46,490 nt of DNA from Actinomycetes bacterium (GCA_024228575.1 JAAETH010000548.1:1-46490), one strand, 5' to 3'; shown: positions 32,826 to 41,250, counted from the first letter of the stretch. Numbers and translations: made by a program. Notes: generated by a model from the sequence alone, not told the origin.

Positions 32826-34160
32826 ATGGAACGTCGAACCGACTACGTGATGCGCAAGGTCGAGGACCGCGGGGTCCGCCTCGTGCGACTGCTGTTCACC
32901 GACGTGCACGGGCAGCTCAAGTCCCTGAACATCGGCCCCACCGAGCTCGAGACCGCGTTCGAAGAAGGCATGTTGTTCGATGGCTCGTCGATCGACGGTT
33001 TCAGCCGCATCGCCGAGGAGGACGTTCTGGCCCGTCCCGACGCGAACTCGTTCCAACTGCTGAACTGGAACGACAGCGACGAGCGAGTGGGTCGCATGTT
33101 CTGCGATATCGAATCCGCCGACGGTGAAGCCTTCGAAGGTGACACCCGCCAGGTCCTTCGGCGTCAACTCGACAGGGCTCGAGAACTGGGATTCACCTTC
33201 TTCGTCGCTCCGGAACTCGAGTACTTCTTGTTCCAGGATGGCGACCCATCAACACCGCTCGTACCCCTCGACTCGGGTTCCTACTTCGACCTGACGACGG
33301 CTGACGTCGCCAGCTCGATCAGGCAGCGCACCCTTCAGGCCCTCGAGAGCATGGGCATCAGCGTCGAATACTCGTTCCACGAGGACGCACCCAGCCAGCA
33401 CGAGATCGACCTGCGCTACACCGATGCCCTCACCATGGCCGACAACGTGATGACCTTCCGCCTCGTGGTGAAGGAGATCGCCATCGAACACGGGGTACAC
33501 GCAACCTTCATGCCCAAGCCGATGGCAGCACACCAGGGCTCGGGCATGCACACCCATCTGTCGTTGTTCCGAGGTGACAAGAACGCCTTCCACGACCCCG
33601 ACGGCGAGGCCGGTCTCACACCGGTGGCAAGACAGTTCATGGCCGGACTGTTGCGACACGCGTCCGACATCACAGCGGTCACGAACCAGTTGGTCAATTC
33701 CTACAAACGTCTGGTCCCAGGGTTCGAGGCTCCTGTCTCGATCTCGTGGGCTCGCTCGAACCGCGCCGCTCTCATCAGGGTGCCCTCGATAAAGAAGGGC
33801 AAGCCAGATTCGGCCCGGATCGAATACCGGGCACCCGATCCAGCCTGCAACCCGTACCTGACCTTTGCGCTTCTACTCGCCGCAGGGCTCGATGGGGTCG
33901 AGAACAAGTACGAACCACCCTCGGAGGCGCCCAAAGACCTGTTCAAGATGACGTCGGCCGAGATGTCGGCCGCCGGCCACGGCCCGCTACCCGACTCGTT
34001 GGGTACCGCACTCGATCGTCTGGAGGCCTCACAGCTCGCCCAAGACGTACTCGGAACACACCTCTTCGAATGGTTCGTCAGAAACAAACGTGCCGAATTC
34101 GCCGACTACAAGACGCAGGTCTCACAATTCGAGCTGGACCGCTACCTACGCAACGTGTGA
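32826..34160 (+). CDS. glnA: glutamine synthetase type I
   Basis: A 444-residue GSI. It shows MLFDGSSIDGF, the metal/active site region FFVAPELEYFLF, HEDAPSQHEIDLRY, FMPKPMAAHQGSGMHTHLS, the ATP region LVPGFEAPVSISWARSNRAALIRVP and RIEYRAPDPACNPYLTFALLLAAG. Length and the lack of an adenylylation-type NLYDLPPEE tyrosine motif fit the alpha-type GSI or a GlnA2-like paralogue, so regulation by adenylylation is unlikely. ATG 32826 is used because the family N-terminus (DYVMRKVEDRGVRLVRLLFTD) follows immediately. It is followed after 11 nt by glnR. Confidence 0.94.
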   Translation: MERRTDYVMRKVEDRGVRLVRLLFTDVHGQLKSLNIGPTELETAFEEGMLFDGSSIDGFSRIAEEDVLARPDANSFQLLNWNDSDERVGRMFCDIESADGEAFEGDTRQVLRRQLDRARELGFTFFVAPELEYFLFQDGDPSTPLVPLDSGSYFDLTTADVASSIRQRTLQALESMGISVEYSFHEDAPSQHEIDLRYTDALTMADNVMTFRLVVKEIAIEHGVHATFMPKPMAAHQGSGMHTHLSLFRGDKNAFHDPDGEAGLTPVARQFMAGLLRHASDITAVTNQLVNSYKRLVPGFEAPVSISWARSNRAALIRVPSIKKGKPDSARIEYRAPDPACNPYLTFALLLAAGLDGVENKYEPPSEAPKDLFKMTSAEMSAAGHGPLPDSLGTALDRLEASQLAQDVLGTHLFEWFVRNKRAEFADYKTQVSQFELDRYLRNV

Positions 34161-34171
34161 GCCTTTAGCCA

Positions 34172-34858
34172 GTGGAACCAATCGCCGTATTCCCCTCACC
34201 TCCACCCTCGGAGCTGGCCAGAACCCTCGATCTGGCCGACTACACATGGAAACCGATCGCGGACGAATTCGAGATCGTTCGAACCGAACCCGACGACGGT
34301 TGGGCAGGTGCAATCGTCTGCCTCGACGCCGTCGCGAACGCCGACGAGGGGTGGAGTATCTGTCGCGCTCTCAGGCGTCGCGACGATGCGGCGGTCCCTC
34401 TGCTGTTGTTGCTGCGCGGGAACCAGCTCGACGAGCTGGAGATGCGCGACGAACTCTTCGATGACTTCTGCCTATCGCCGTTCCATCCACGCGAACTCGA
34501 AGCACGGCTGCGTCACCTGTTCAACCACGAAGGTGCCCCGGGTTCGGGAGACCTCGTCGAGTACGGGCCACTGGTTCTCAACCTCGAAACCTACGAAGCG
34601 GTAGTCGACGGGCATCCAATCGACCTCACCTATATGGAATACGAGCTGCTGAAGTTCCTCGCGGGACATCCGGGACGGGTGTTCACCCGCGAGGTGTTGC
34701 TGAACCGGGTGTGGGGATATGAGTACTACGGCGGCGCACGCACGGTCGACGTACACGTACGACGTCTGCGCTCGAAGCTGGGCGAAGAAAACGCCAACCT
34801 GATCCAGACCGTGCGATCGGTCGGCTACAGGTTCGGTCAATCGCGCTGGTCGACCTGA
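34172..34858 (+). CDS. glnR: GlnR-like OmpR-family nitrogen regulator
   Basis: A 228-residue protein with an atypical receiver domain (about 1-115; GAIVCLDAVANADEGW with Asp52 in the acceptor position) and a C-terminal winged-helix DNA-binding domain. The latter is strikingly similar to actinobacterial GlnR (LDLTYMEYELLKFLAGHPGRVF, LLNRVWGYEYYGGARTVDVHVRRLRSKLG, IQTVRSVGYRFG, in pieces). GlnR activates glnA, glnII and ammonium transport genes under nitrogen limitation. It starts 11 nt after glnA, so it is probably cotranscribed with one of its expected targets. GTG 34172 is the only close start. Confidence 0.87.
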   Translation: MEPIAVFPSPPPSELARTLDLADYTWKPIADEFEIVRTEPDDGWAGAIVCLDAVANADEGWSICRALRRRDDAAVPLLLLLRGNQLDELEMRDELFDDFCLSPFHPRELEARLRHLFNHEGAPGSGDLVEYGPLVLNLETYEAVVDGHPIDLTYMEYELLKFLAGHPGRVFTREVLLNRVWGYEYYGGARTVDVHVRRLRSKLGEENANLIQTVRSVGYRFGQSRWST

Positions 34859-34864
34859 ATCCGT

Positions 34865-34879
34865 CCGGCCTTCGGCCGG
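34865..34879. terminator. GC-rich hairpin between glnR and the small membrane gene
   Basis: CCGGCC-TTC-GGCCGG, a 6-bp stem, starts 6 nt after the glnR stop and lies before the convergent small gene's stop. It is a likely bidirectional terminator without a T tract. Confidence 0.5.
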
Positions 34880-34894
34880 GGAACCCCAGGAACC

Positions 34895-35050
34895 TCAGAA
34901 GTTGGTTTCGAGAAGTTCGCTGCCCTCGGCGCGGGCCGCGGCGTCGTTGTTCAGAACCCCGCCGAGAAGGGCTGCGATTATCGACGCGCTGGCGACGATG
35001 ATCACCGGGGTGATCAGGAGCAGCACGACGATGATGATTCCTCCGAGCAT
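34895..35050 (-). CDS. very small membrane protein (51 residues)
   Basis: A 51-residue ORF from ATG 35050 with one long hydrophobic helix (MLGGIIIVVLLLITPVIIVA and onward to IIAALLGGVL) and a short hydrophilic tail (NNDAAARAEGSELLETNF). The TACACT box 6 nt before the ATG and the tidy placement between glnR and ridA support it as a real, probably leaderless, gene. The family is unrecognised. Confidence 0.65.
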   Translation of the reverse strand: MLGGIIIVVLLLITPVIIVASASIIAALLGGVLNNDAAARAEGSELLETNF

Positions 35051-35056
35051 GTGCTG

Positions 35057-35062
35057 AGTGTA
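35057..35062 (-). promoter_or_regulatory. TACACT leaderless promoter box
   Basis: TACACT lies exactly 6 nt before ATG 35050 of the 51-residue membrane protein gene. Confidence 0.5.
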
Positions 35063-35065
35063 GCT

Positions 35066-35413
35066 CTAGTCGCCGAGGTAGGCCCACGCCTCGATCTCGA
35101 CGAGCCCACCGAGAGGCAGGGCGGCGACCGCCACGGCCGAACGGCTGGGGAGGTGATCGCCGAAAGTATCGGCATAGATCGAGTTGATGGTGGCGAAGTT
35201 CGCCATGTCGCTCATGAAGATCGTGCACTTGGCGACATCGGTGAACGAGGCTCCAGCAGCCTCCAGTACCGAACTCATGTTGGCCAAGGCTTGGCGAGTC
35301 TGTTCCTCGACACCCTCGGTAAGGGCACCGTCGCGCAGACCCAGCTGGCCAGACACGATCAGCCAATCGCCGGCACGAAAGGAAGGCGAGTAGTGGGCAA
35401 CGGGCTTCGACAT
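35066..35413 (-). CDS. ridA: RidA/YjgF family enamine/imine deaminase
   Basis: A 115-residue RidA-family protein that hydrolyses reactive enamine/imine intermediates of PLP enzymes. Family elements: YSPSFRAGDWLIVSGQLGL, EEQTRQALANMSSVLEAAGASFTDVAKCTIFM (in pieces), and the C-terminal PSRSAVAVAALPLGGLVEIEAWAY. In many members an Arg in the PxRxxV region binds the carboxylate; here PSRSAV is present. ATG 35413 has GAGG 8 nt upstream. Confidence 0.9.
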   Translation of the reverse strand: MSKPVAHYSPSFRAGDWLIVSGQLGLRDGALTEGVEEQTRQALANMSSVLEAAGASFTDVAKCTIFMSDMANFATINSIYADTFGDHLPSRSAVAVAALPLGGLVEIEAWAYLGD

Positions 35414-35460
35414 CTTCTTATCCTCGAATGGGTTTGGTGGTTGGTGAGATCGGTAACTGT

Positions 35461-37035
35461 CTAGCCGTGGGCCGAGACCGGAACCACCGGAGGGTATCGG
35501 GCGTCACGCCAGGCGGCAGCGGCAACCGCACAATACGCAGCCACACTGGCTGCGACCGGGTCGGACTCCGAAGGCACGATCTCGACCGTGATTTTGGGTG
35601 TGTCAACAGAGCGCAGGATGCCAAAGGATCGAATCGTGAGGTCCTGAACCTCGCCCTCGGCATCGACCGCCAGCGACTCGGAACGCACAAATCCCAGCGC
35701 TTGATGAGCAGCGCCGATGACATACGAGCGCAAAATGATCTCGTCCAGGGCAGCTCCGGCATGAACGACCACGTTCACCGCGTTGTCGTCGACCGACGCC
35801 CTGGCCCAGGCGCCCGAGGTCAGGAGGACCGTAGGCTCCGCATCGTCGCTGATCTGCGCCTTGACCATCTCGATCTCGGCTCGTACGGCGCCCCGAAGTG
35901 ACAGCGAGGTCGGTGGGCCGAGGAGGTCAACCTGCTGCACGGCCAAGCCAGATGCCAGGCCGGACACGAGATCGTCGACCCCGGGGGTCCGGGCGACCCG
36001 AAGGACTCCTCGCATGTTGGTGTCGACGCCGATGGCGAGCGGGGGGCGCTTCGGCCCTTGCCGAACTACGTCCTCGCGGTCGAACAGCAGCCGTACCGGC
36101 TTGCCGTGTTCGTCGGCGAGGCGGCGGGCATCGACCCTCATTTGGCCATCGAGTTTGCCGCCAAAGGCCCCACCGTTCGTGAGCGGGCCCACGGGTTCGC
36201 CACCGGGCTCGCAGAACACAGCGTCGGGTTCGAGGTAGGCGGGTTCGACCCAACAGGTCCGCAGGGTGACATCCCATCGGCCGTCGGCCAGCGTGATCGG
36301 CGGCTCGGCGGGCACCGTTGTTCGACGACCCTGCACCTTGCCCAGAAGGGATCGAGCTTCGGACAACGATTCGGCCACGACCCACGAATCGCCTTGTGGC
36401 AACGCGACGAGGGAGTGTGAGGGGGCGCAATCGTCGGCGAACCCGCCATGGCCCAGCGCCACGTTCGGCGACACCGTCTGCACGGCCCCACCTTCGAGTC
36501 GGGCCCGCTCGGCCGCTGCCACAAGATCACGCTGTTCGGTCGTGGTTTCGGTGCTTGCCACACGGATTGCAGCCTCGTGGACCGTCTGCCATCCGGTACA
36601 ACGACAGGCGTGGCCGAGCAGCGCCTTGTCGACAACCGCTCGATCACTGATGTCGGCGCCCTTCTCCGCGGCAGCCTCGAGGCGACAGATGATTCCAGGA
36701 GTACAAAAACCGCACTGACTGCCCCCAGAAGCACACATGGCACCAGCCCACAGATCGCGGCGCTCCTCGGCGAGGCCTTCGACCGTGACGATGGACTTGC
36801 CCTTCACCCGCCGCACCGGGGTGACACAAGAGACCCTGGGAGCGCCGTCGACCAGGACGGTGCAACAACCGCACTGACCCTGTGGCGAACAGCCGTCTTT
36901 GACCTCGACATGGCCCGCCGAACGGAGGACCTCGAGCAAGCTTCGCCCGTCGTCGAGAACCTCGACAGGAGTCCCGTTGATCTCCAGGTTGACGTGGCCC
37001 GTCGGGCCCGAGCTGTCAGCTGAAGCTGTCGCCAC
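35461..37035 (-). CDS. fusion of CoxS-like 2Fe-2S subunit and abbreviated molybdenum-hydroxylase large-subunit segments
   Basis: About 524 residues. The N-terminal 160 residues form a complete xanthine dehydrogenase/CO dehydrogenase small-subunit module: plant-type 2Fe-2S ligands in GCSPQGQCGCCTVLVDG and the second cluster in SQCGFCTPG plus ACRCTGWQTV. The C-terminal part contains scattered large-subunit motifs: NGGAFGGKLDG, GKPVRLLFDREDVVRQGPKR, and a C-terminal AHQALGFVRSESLAVDAEGEVQDL...DTPKITVEIVPS block. It is only about 350 residues instead of about 750, so the molybdopterin pocket is at best condensed. GTG 37035 overlaps the ErpA-like gene by 20 nt; a TTG at 37074 is possible. No FAD subunit is adjacent. 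Activity is uncertain. Confidence 0.72.
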   Translation of the reverse strand: MATASADSSGPTGHVNLEINGTPVEVLDDGRSLLEVLRSAGHVEVKDGCSPQGQCGCCTVLVDGAPRVSCVTPVRRVKGKSIVTVEGLAEERRDLWAGAMCASGGSQCGFCTPGIICRLEAAAEKGADISDRAVVDKALLGHACRCTGWQTVHEAAIRVASTETTTEQRDLVAAAERARLEGGAVQTVSPNVALGHGGFADDCAPSHSLVALPQGDSWVVAESLSEARSLLGKVQGRRTTVPAEPPITLADGRWDVTLRTCWVEPAYLEPDAVFCEPGGEPVGPLTNGGAFGGKLDGQMRVDARRLADEHGKPVRLLFDREDVVRQGPKRPPLAIGVDTNMRGVLRVARTPGVDDLVSGLASGLAVQQVDLLGPPTSLSLRGAVRAEIEMVKAQISDDAEPTVLLTSGAWARASVDDNAVNVVVHAGAALDEIILRSYVIGAAHQALGFVRSESLAVDAEGEVQDLTIRSFGILRSVDTPKITVEIVPSESDPVAASVAAYCAVAAAAWRDARYPPVVPVSAHG

Positions 37036-37336
37036 AGCCGCAGGTGCGTTCGGCGTTCGGGTTGTCGATGGCAAATCCCGAGCCCATCAGGCCGTCACTG
37101 AAATCGAGGGTTGCTCCCTCGAGAAGCTGCGCACTCATCGGATCGGAGACGACCTTGACCCCATCGAAGTCGATCGTGAGGTCGTCGGTCGCGAACTCGG
37201 AGTCGAAGTACATGTCGTATGAGAAGCCCGAACACCCGCCGGGGCGCACCGCCACGCGTAGGGCCAGACCGGGATCGTTCTCTTCCTCGATGAGTTCGCC
37301 GACTTTTGTCGCGGCGCCGTCGGTGAGAGTGATCAT
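37016..37336 (-). CDS. ErpA/HesB/IscA-type Fe-S cluster insertion protein
   Basis: A 106-residue A-type Fe-S carrier. The three ligand cysteines are Cys35 (RPGGCSGFSY) and Cys99/Cys101 (TCGCGDSF). It delivers clusters to apo-proteins. ATG 37336 has GGAGG 5 nt upstream; the longer frame lacks support. It overlaps the 2Fe-2S fusion gene by 20 nt, so it may mature that protein. Confidence 0.93.
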   Translation of the reverse strand: MITLTDGAATKVGELIEEENDPGLALRVAVRPGGCSGFSYDMYFDSEFATDDLTIDFDGVKVVSDPMSAQLLEGATLDFSDGLMGSGFAIDNPNAERTCGCGDSFS

Positions 37337-37435
37337 CAATACCTCCGTCGGAACAATCGCGGGAGACCGCCTGAGAATCCCGGTGTAAAGCAATCTTATC
37401 CTCGATCGGCGACAGGTCCACAGGCTCTGCCCGGG

Positions 37436-37441
37436 TAGATT
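37436..37441 (+). promoter_or_regulatory. TAGATT leaderless promoter box of mrp
   Basis: TAGATT lies 7 nt before ATG 37449. No Shine-Dalgarno sequence is visible between them. Confidence 0.5.
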
Positions 37442-37448
37442 TCGCCCC

Positions 37449-38636
37449 ATGCCCGACAACACAGGCAGCACACCACAAGACGTCATCTCGATCCTCCGCG
37501 GTGTCATGGACCCCGAGCTGAACGACAACATCGTAGATCTGGGCATGGTGCGCAGTGCCGAAGTCGAGGACGGCGAGGCCGTCATCACGATCGCACTGAC
37601 CACGGCAGGTTGCCCGCTGCGAGCGACGATAAAACGCGACGTTCAACACCGGGTCGAGACACTCCCCGACATCACCTCGGTCACCCTGCGCTGGGACGAG
37701 CTGACAGCAGACGAGAAGGCTCGCACCATGGAGCGGGCCCGCGCCAAGGCCCGCGACGACGCCAGGCCGACACGCGTACCAACCTCAACACGTGTGCTGG
37801 CCATCGCTTCGGGCAAGGGTGGTGTGGGCAAGTCATCGGTCACGGTGAATCTCGCCGCCGGACTGGCGGCAAAGGGTCACACCGTCGGCGTTCTCGATGC
37901 CGACATCTGGGGATTTTCGGTTCCGCGGATGTTGGGTGTCAGCGAGCGGCTCGAGGCCGAGCGAGACGTCGAGACAGACCGACCCGTCATCCGGCCCGAG
38001 AAAGCCCTCGTGGGAGATGGCGAGATCCAGGTCGTATCGATGGGGCTCCTGGTCGAGAGCGAGGACTCGGCCCTCATGTGGCGCGGTCTCATGTTGGCCA
38101 AGGCGGTCGAACAATTCCTGAACGACGTCGCCTGGGGTGACATGGACTATCTGCTCGTCGACATGCCGCCGGGCACCGGCGACGTACAGATGGCGTTGGC
38201 CCGCCTGCTCCCCCAGGCCGAGATGATAGTGATCACAACCCCAGCGCTCGGAGCTCAGAAGGTGGCATCGCGGGTCGCCGACATGGCTCGCAGGTCACAC
38301 ATGCCCGTCGTGGGCGTCATCGAGAACATGGGTGCGTTCGTGGCACCCGACGGCGCCAGCTATCCGCTGTTCGGCCAGGGTGGCGGGCAACGGCTCTCGG
38401 ACGAGATCGGGGCTCCGCTCATCGGATCCATCCCCCTCGAACCGGCCGTGGGCGCCGGCGGCGATGAAGGAGTACCAGTGGCTCTCGGCAGCGATGGTCC
38501 GGCTTCGATCGCCATCCGCGGCATCGTCGAGCGGTTGGTCGACGAGATATCACCCCCGACCGATATCGGCGGTTGTAGTGCACGCATGTTGGCCGCCATC
38601 GACGACGCGCTCGGCGCGCTCGATCGACCGCGATGA
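37449..38636 (+). CDS. mrp: Mrp/ApbC/Nbp35-type P-loop Fe-S carrier ATPase
   Basis: A 395-residue protein with an N-terminal MIP18/DUF59 domain (about 10-90: VMDPELNDNIVDLGMV, TTAGCPL) and a MinD-like ATPase domain with deviant Walker A ASGKGGVGKSS, switch I DADIWGFSVPRMLG and Walker B VDMPPGTGD. This family binds and transfers Fe-S clusters. No CxxC pair is obvious in the C-terminal region, where Mrp/Nbp35 proteins often carry one. It is divergent from the ErpA-like gene with a 112-nt gap. Confidence 0.92.
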   Translation: MPDNTGSTPQDVISILRGVMDPELNDNIVDLGMVRSAEVEDGEAVITIALTTAGCPLRATIKRDVQHRVETLPDITSVTLRWDELTADEKARTMERARAKARDDARPTRVPTSTRVLAIASGKGGVGKSSVTVNLAAGLAAKGHTVGVLDADIWGFSVPRMLGVSERLEAERDVETDRPVIRPEKALVGDGEIQVVSMGLLVESEDSALMWRGLMLAKAVEQFLNDVAWGDMDYLLVDMPPGTGDVQMALARLLPQAEMIVITTPALGAQKVASRVADMARRSHMPVVGVIENMGAFVAPDGASYPLFGQGGGQRLSDEIGAPLIGSIPLEPAVGAGGDEGVPVALGSDGPASIAIRGIVERLVDEISPPTDIGGCSARMLAAIDDALGALDRPR

Positions 38637-38693
38637 GGCCTCGACCGAAGAGCCAACAGGCGGTGTTTGGGGCTGTGCCTATCGGCGCGGCTC

Positions 38694-39527
38694 CTAGGGC
38701 CTGATCGAATCCGGCGCGAGCCAGTTGTCGCTGGCTTCCTCGAATCCCTCGTCGCCCTCGATCAGTGGTGTCGGAACACCGTCGCGAATGACAATTCTGG
38801 GCATGATGGCGGGGATGTCGGTGCGACCCGCCGCATCTGCCATCAGGGCGTCGACGGTGTCGAAGCGGCTCACGTCCCGGAGGTTCATGATGGTGGGGAA
38901 GATCATCTCGAAGTCGCCGGCCCGCTGACGCTCGAGGGCACTCTCAACCGATACCCAGGCGCTGGCAACCGTCTCGCCACCGTCGTGCAGCGGGGTCTGC
39001 CCATCGGGCATACGTGCGACAAAAAACCGCGTGTCGAACCGCCTGGGAGGCCCGACCGGCGTTATCCAGTGACTGAAGTACTCAACCTGATCGACCTCGA
39101 GTTCGAGCCCTCGATCGCGACAGACCTGGGCGATACGGATCTTGCCCTCGTAGACGTCGCGGCGAGTGTCGGCCCAGAACTCGGGCTCGTCGTCGAGAGC
39201 TACGTTCACACCGGACTCGTTGCGTGCCAGGAACACGCCCGCTTCCTCGAAACACTCCCTGATGGCCGCGACAAACTGTGCGAGACCACCTGATTCCACG
39301 CCTAGGCGGGCGCTGGCATCGGCGTCGGAGAACCCGCCGCACACCGCCGCGAGTTCGGCGTCGAACCTGTCGGACTCGTCGACCTTTCCTCCCGGGAACA
39401 CATAGGCACCACCGACGAAGTCGCTGTTCAGGTTGCGGCGCAACATGAACACCTCGATGCCAGCGTCACCGTCTCTCGCCAACAAGACGGTCGCTGCAGA
39501 GCGGACGGTCATCGCCGGGTTGCTCAT
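38694..39527 (-). CDS. NUDIX hydrolase, NUDT19-like
   Basis: A 277-residue NUDIX enzyme cleaving a nucleoside diphosphate linked to another moiety. The Nudix box is split by a long insertion: FPGGKVDESD, then about 35 residues, then FVAAIRECFEEAGVFLAR (REcfEEaG). Split boxes of this type are known in NUDT19/RP2p-like proteins, often CoA-diphosphatases. ATG 39527 overlaps the fxsA TGA by one base (TGATG), indicating coupling. Confidence 0.85.
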   Translation of the reverse strand: MSNPAMTVRSAATVLLARDGDAGIEVFMLRRNLNSDFVGGAYVFPGGKVDESDRFDAELAAVCGGFSDADASARLGVESGGLAQFVAAIRECFEEAGVFLARNESGVNVALDDEPEFWADTRRDVYEGKIRIAQVCRDRGLELEVDQVEYFSHWITPVGPPRRFDTRFFVARMPDGQTPLHDGGETVASAWVSVESALERQRAGDFEMIFPTIMNLRDVSRFDTVDALMADAAGRTDIPAIMPRIVIRDGVPTPLIEGDEGFEEASDNWLAPDSIRP

Positions 39528-39916
39528 CAGATCTCCTCGATGTCCCAGATCACTCGGCGGGTGAACCGGCGTCCCAACCAGCGCCGTATGACAGCTCGGA
39601 TCGGAGGGATCAACAATGACAGGCCGACGGCGTCGCTCAGGAATCCGGGGGTCAACATCAGGGTGCCCGCCACCAGGATGAGCACGCCGTTCACCAACTC
39701 GTCCGTGGGAAGTTCGCCCACAGACAGCTGCTGTCGAATTCGCGTCAACACCCCCGTGCCCTGGTGGCGCACCAGCCACGCTCCCGCAACGCTGACGAGA
39801 ACCAGCAACGCGAGGGTCGGGAACACGCCGACCGACGATCCGACCTGAATGATGACGGCCAGCTCAAGGATCGGGACGATGATGAAGGCCGCGAACAGCA
39901 CGACGACCAGTGACAT
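39527..39916 (-). CDS. fxsA: FxsA family membrane protein
   Basis: A 129-residue membrane protein with FxsA features: N-terminal helix (VVVLFAAFIIVPILELAVIIQVGS), second helix (PTLALLVLVSVAGAWLVRHQG), then LTPGFLSDAVGLSLLIPP and a basic C-terminus. The molecular function is poorly defined. ATG 39916 has TAGGCT 7 nt upstream. It is divergent from selA with about 60 nt between them. Confidence 0.88.
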   Translation of the reverse strand: MSLVVVLFAAFIIVPILELAVIIQVGSSVGVFPTLALLVLVSVAGAWLVRHQGTGVLTRIRQQLSVGELPTDELVNGVLILVAGTLMLTPGFLSDAVGLSLLIPPIRAVIRRWLGRRFTRRVIWDIEEI

Positions 39917-39923
39917 GCAGGCG

Positions 39924-39929
39924 AGCCTA
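39924..39929 (-). promoter_or_regulatory. TAGGCT leaderless promoter box of fxsA
   Basis: TAGGCT lies 7 nt before ATG 39916. It is back to back with the selA box at 39966-39971. Confidence 0.5.
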
Positions 39930-39965
39930 CCGACGTGCCCATTGTCAGCAACAGCGCACCGTCCG

Positions 39966-39971
39966 TAACCT
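39966..39971 (+). promoter_or_regulatory. TAACCT leaderless promoter box of selA
   Basis: TAACCT lies exactly 7 nt before GTG 39979, which favours that start over the in-frame ATG at 39973. Confidence 0.5.
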
Positions 39972-39978
39972 TATGGGT

Positions 39979-41250
39979 GTGCGCCCTCCCTCCGTAGACG
40001 CCCTCGCCCGGTCGCGAGCCGACAGTCACCTGCCTCATCCGCTGCTGGTGGAAGCGGCCAGATCGGCCATCGCCGACGGAGCACACGAGCAGTTCGATGC
40101 CTACGTCGAACGAGTCGAGCGGCGACTCTTGAGTCGTGTCATCAACGCCACGGGTGTGCTGCTACACACAAACATGGGCCGCGCCCCTCTGGCGACGAAC
40201 CGAAACGCCGGCTACACGAACCTCGAGCTCGACCTCGACACCGGCGCCCGGGGCAGCCGCCAGGAGCGCGCAGGCCTGTTGCTCGCCAAGGCGTGCGGCG
40301 CAGAAGCGGCGATCGTGGTCAACAACTGTGCCTCGGCGGTGATGCTCGGTCTCGCCGCAGTAGCGAAGGGGTCGGGAGTTCCGGTGTCGCGCGGCGAACT
40401 GGTCGAGATCGGTGGCGGTTTTCGCGTGCCAGAAGTCCTCGAGCAGTCGGGATGTCGTCTGGTCGAAGTCGGCACCACAAATCGCACCCGCCTGGCAGAC
40501 TTCGAGCGAGCCATCGCCGAGAACCAAGACATCGCCGCCGTCCTGAAGGTTCATCCCAGCAACTACCGCATCGAAGGTTTCCAGCAATCGGTGGGTGTGA
40601 AAGCCCTGTCGACACTGGGTGTTCCACTCATCGTCGATCTCGGGAGTGGACTGCTCGACGAGGCGTGCCCATGGCTCGAGGGTGGACGCCCCGGCTGGTT
40701 ACTCGACGAGCCCGCGGTCCGCCAGACGCTCGACCAGGGTGCCGATCTCGTCATGTTCTCGGGTGACAAGCTGCTGGGAGGACCCCAGTCGGGCATCATC
40801 GCCGGGCGTGCAGAGATGGTCGAACGCTGTGCTCGCCATCCGCTCATGCGAACATTTCGCCCCGGCGACCTGGTCATCGGAGCACTGCAGGATGTTGCAC
40901 TCGCGTACCTTCGTCGCGATGGTGATGCGATCCCGTTCTGGGCGATGGCCACGATTCCCCAGCCGGTTCTGAGTCGGCGCGCCGAGGCGATCGTCGCCGC
41001 GTCGGGTATCGGGATGGTCGTCGATTCCGAAGCCACCCCCGGAGGAGGATCACTCCCGACGGCCACCATCGCCTCGGCCGCCATCGAGATCGCTGGCGAC
41101 CACAGCACCGAGTTGCGCGATCACACAACCCCGATCATCGCCCGGGTGCACGAGGGCAGAACCCTTCTCGACCTTCGCACGATCGACCCCGCCGACGACG
41201 CGATCATCACCTCGGCCCTCGCTGCGTCCAGGCTCGAAGGGCTCGCGTAG
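39979..41250 (+). CDS. selA: L-seryl-tRNA(Sec) selenium transferase SelA
   Basis: A 423-residue PLP-dependent enzyme that converts seryl-tRNA(Sec) to selenocysteyl-tRNA(Sec) using selenophosphate. Signature segments: RPPSVDALARS at the N-terminus, RVINATGVLLHTNMGRAPL, VVNNCASAVMLGLAA, RGELVEIGGGFRVPEVLEQSG, HPSNYRIEGF and the PLP-lysine region MFSGDKLLGGPQSGII with Lys264. Slightly short of the E. coli enzyme (463), mainly at the N-terminus. GTG 39979 is set by the TAACCT box. It is followed 9 nt later by selB. Confidence 0.95.
   Translation: MRPPSVDALARSRADSHLPHPLLVEAARSAIADGAHEQFDAYVERVERRLLSRVINATGVLLHTNMGRAPLATNRNAGYTNLELDLDTGARGSRQERAGLLLAKACGAEAAIVVNNCASAVMLGLAAVAKGSGVPVSRGELVEIGGGFRVPEVLEQSGCRLVEVGTTNRTRLADFERAIAENQDIAAVLKVHPSNYRIEGFQQSVGVKALSTLGVPLIVDLGSGLLDEACPWLEGGRPGWLLDEPAVRQTLDQGADLVMFSGDKLLGGPQSGIIAGRAEMVERCARHPLMRTFRPGDLVIGALQDVALAYLRRDGDAIPFWAMATIPQPVLSRRAEAIVAASGIGMVVDSEATPGGGSLPTATIASAAIEIAGDHSTELRDHTTPIIARVHEGRTLLDLRTIDPADDAIITSALAASRLEGLA

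Noticed and set aside
34865-34879. Hairpin after glnR as an attenuator
   Set aside because: It lies after the stop of glnR and before a convergent stop, so a simple terminator is the better explanation.
35461-37336. Possible selenocysteine UGA at the end of the ErpA-like gene or in the Mo-hydroxylase fusion
   Set aside because: The ErpA-like protein already has its full set of cysteines and a normal length, and the frame after its TGA has no recognisable continuation. The fusion ends in TAG.
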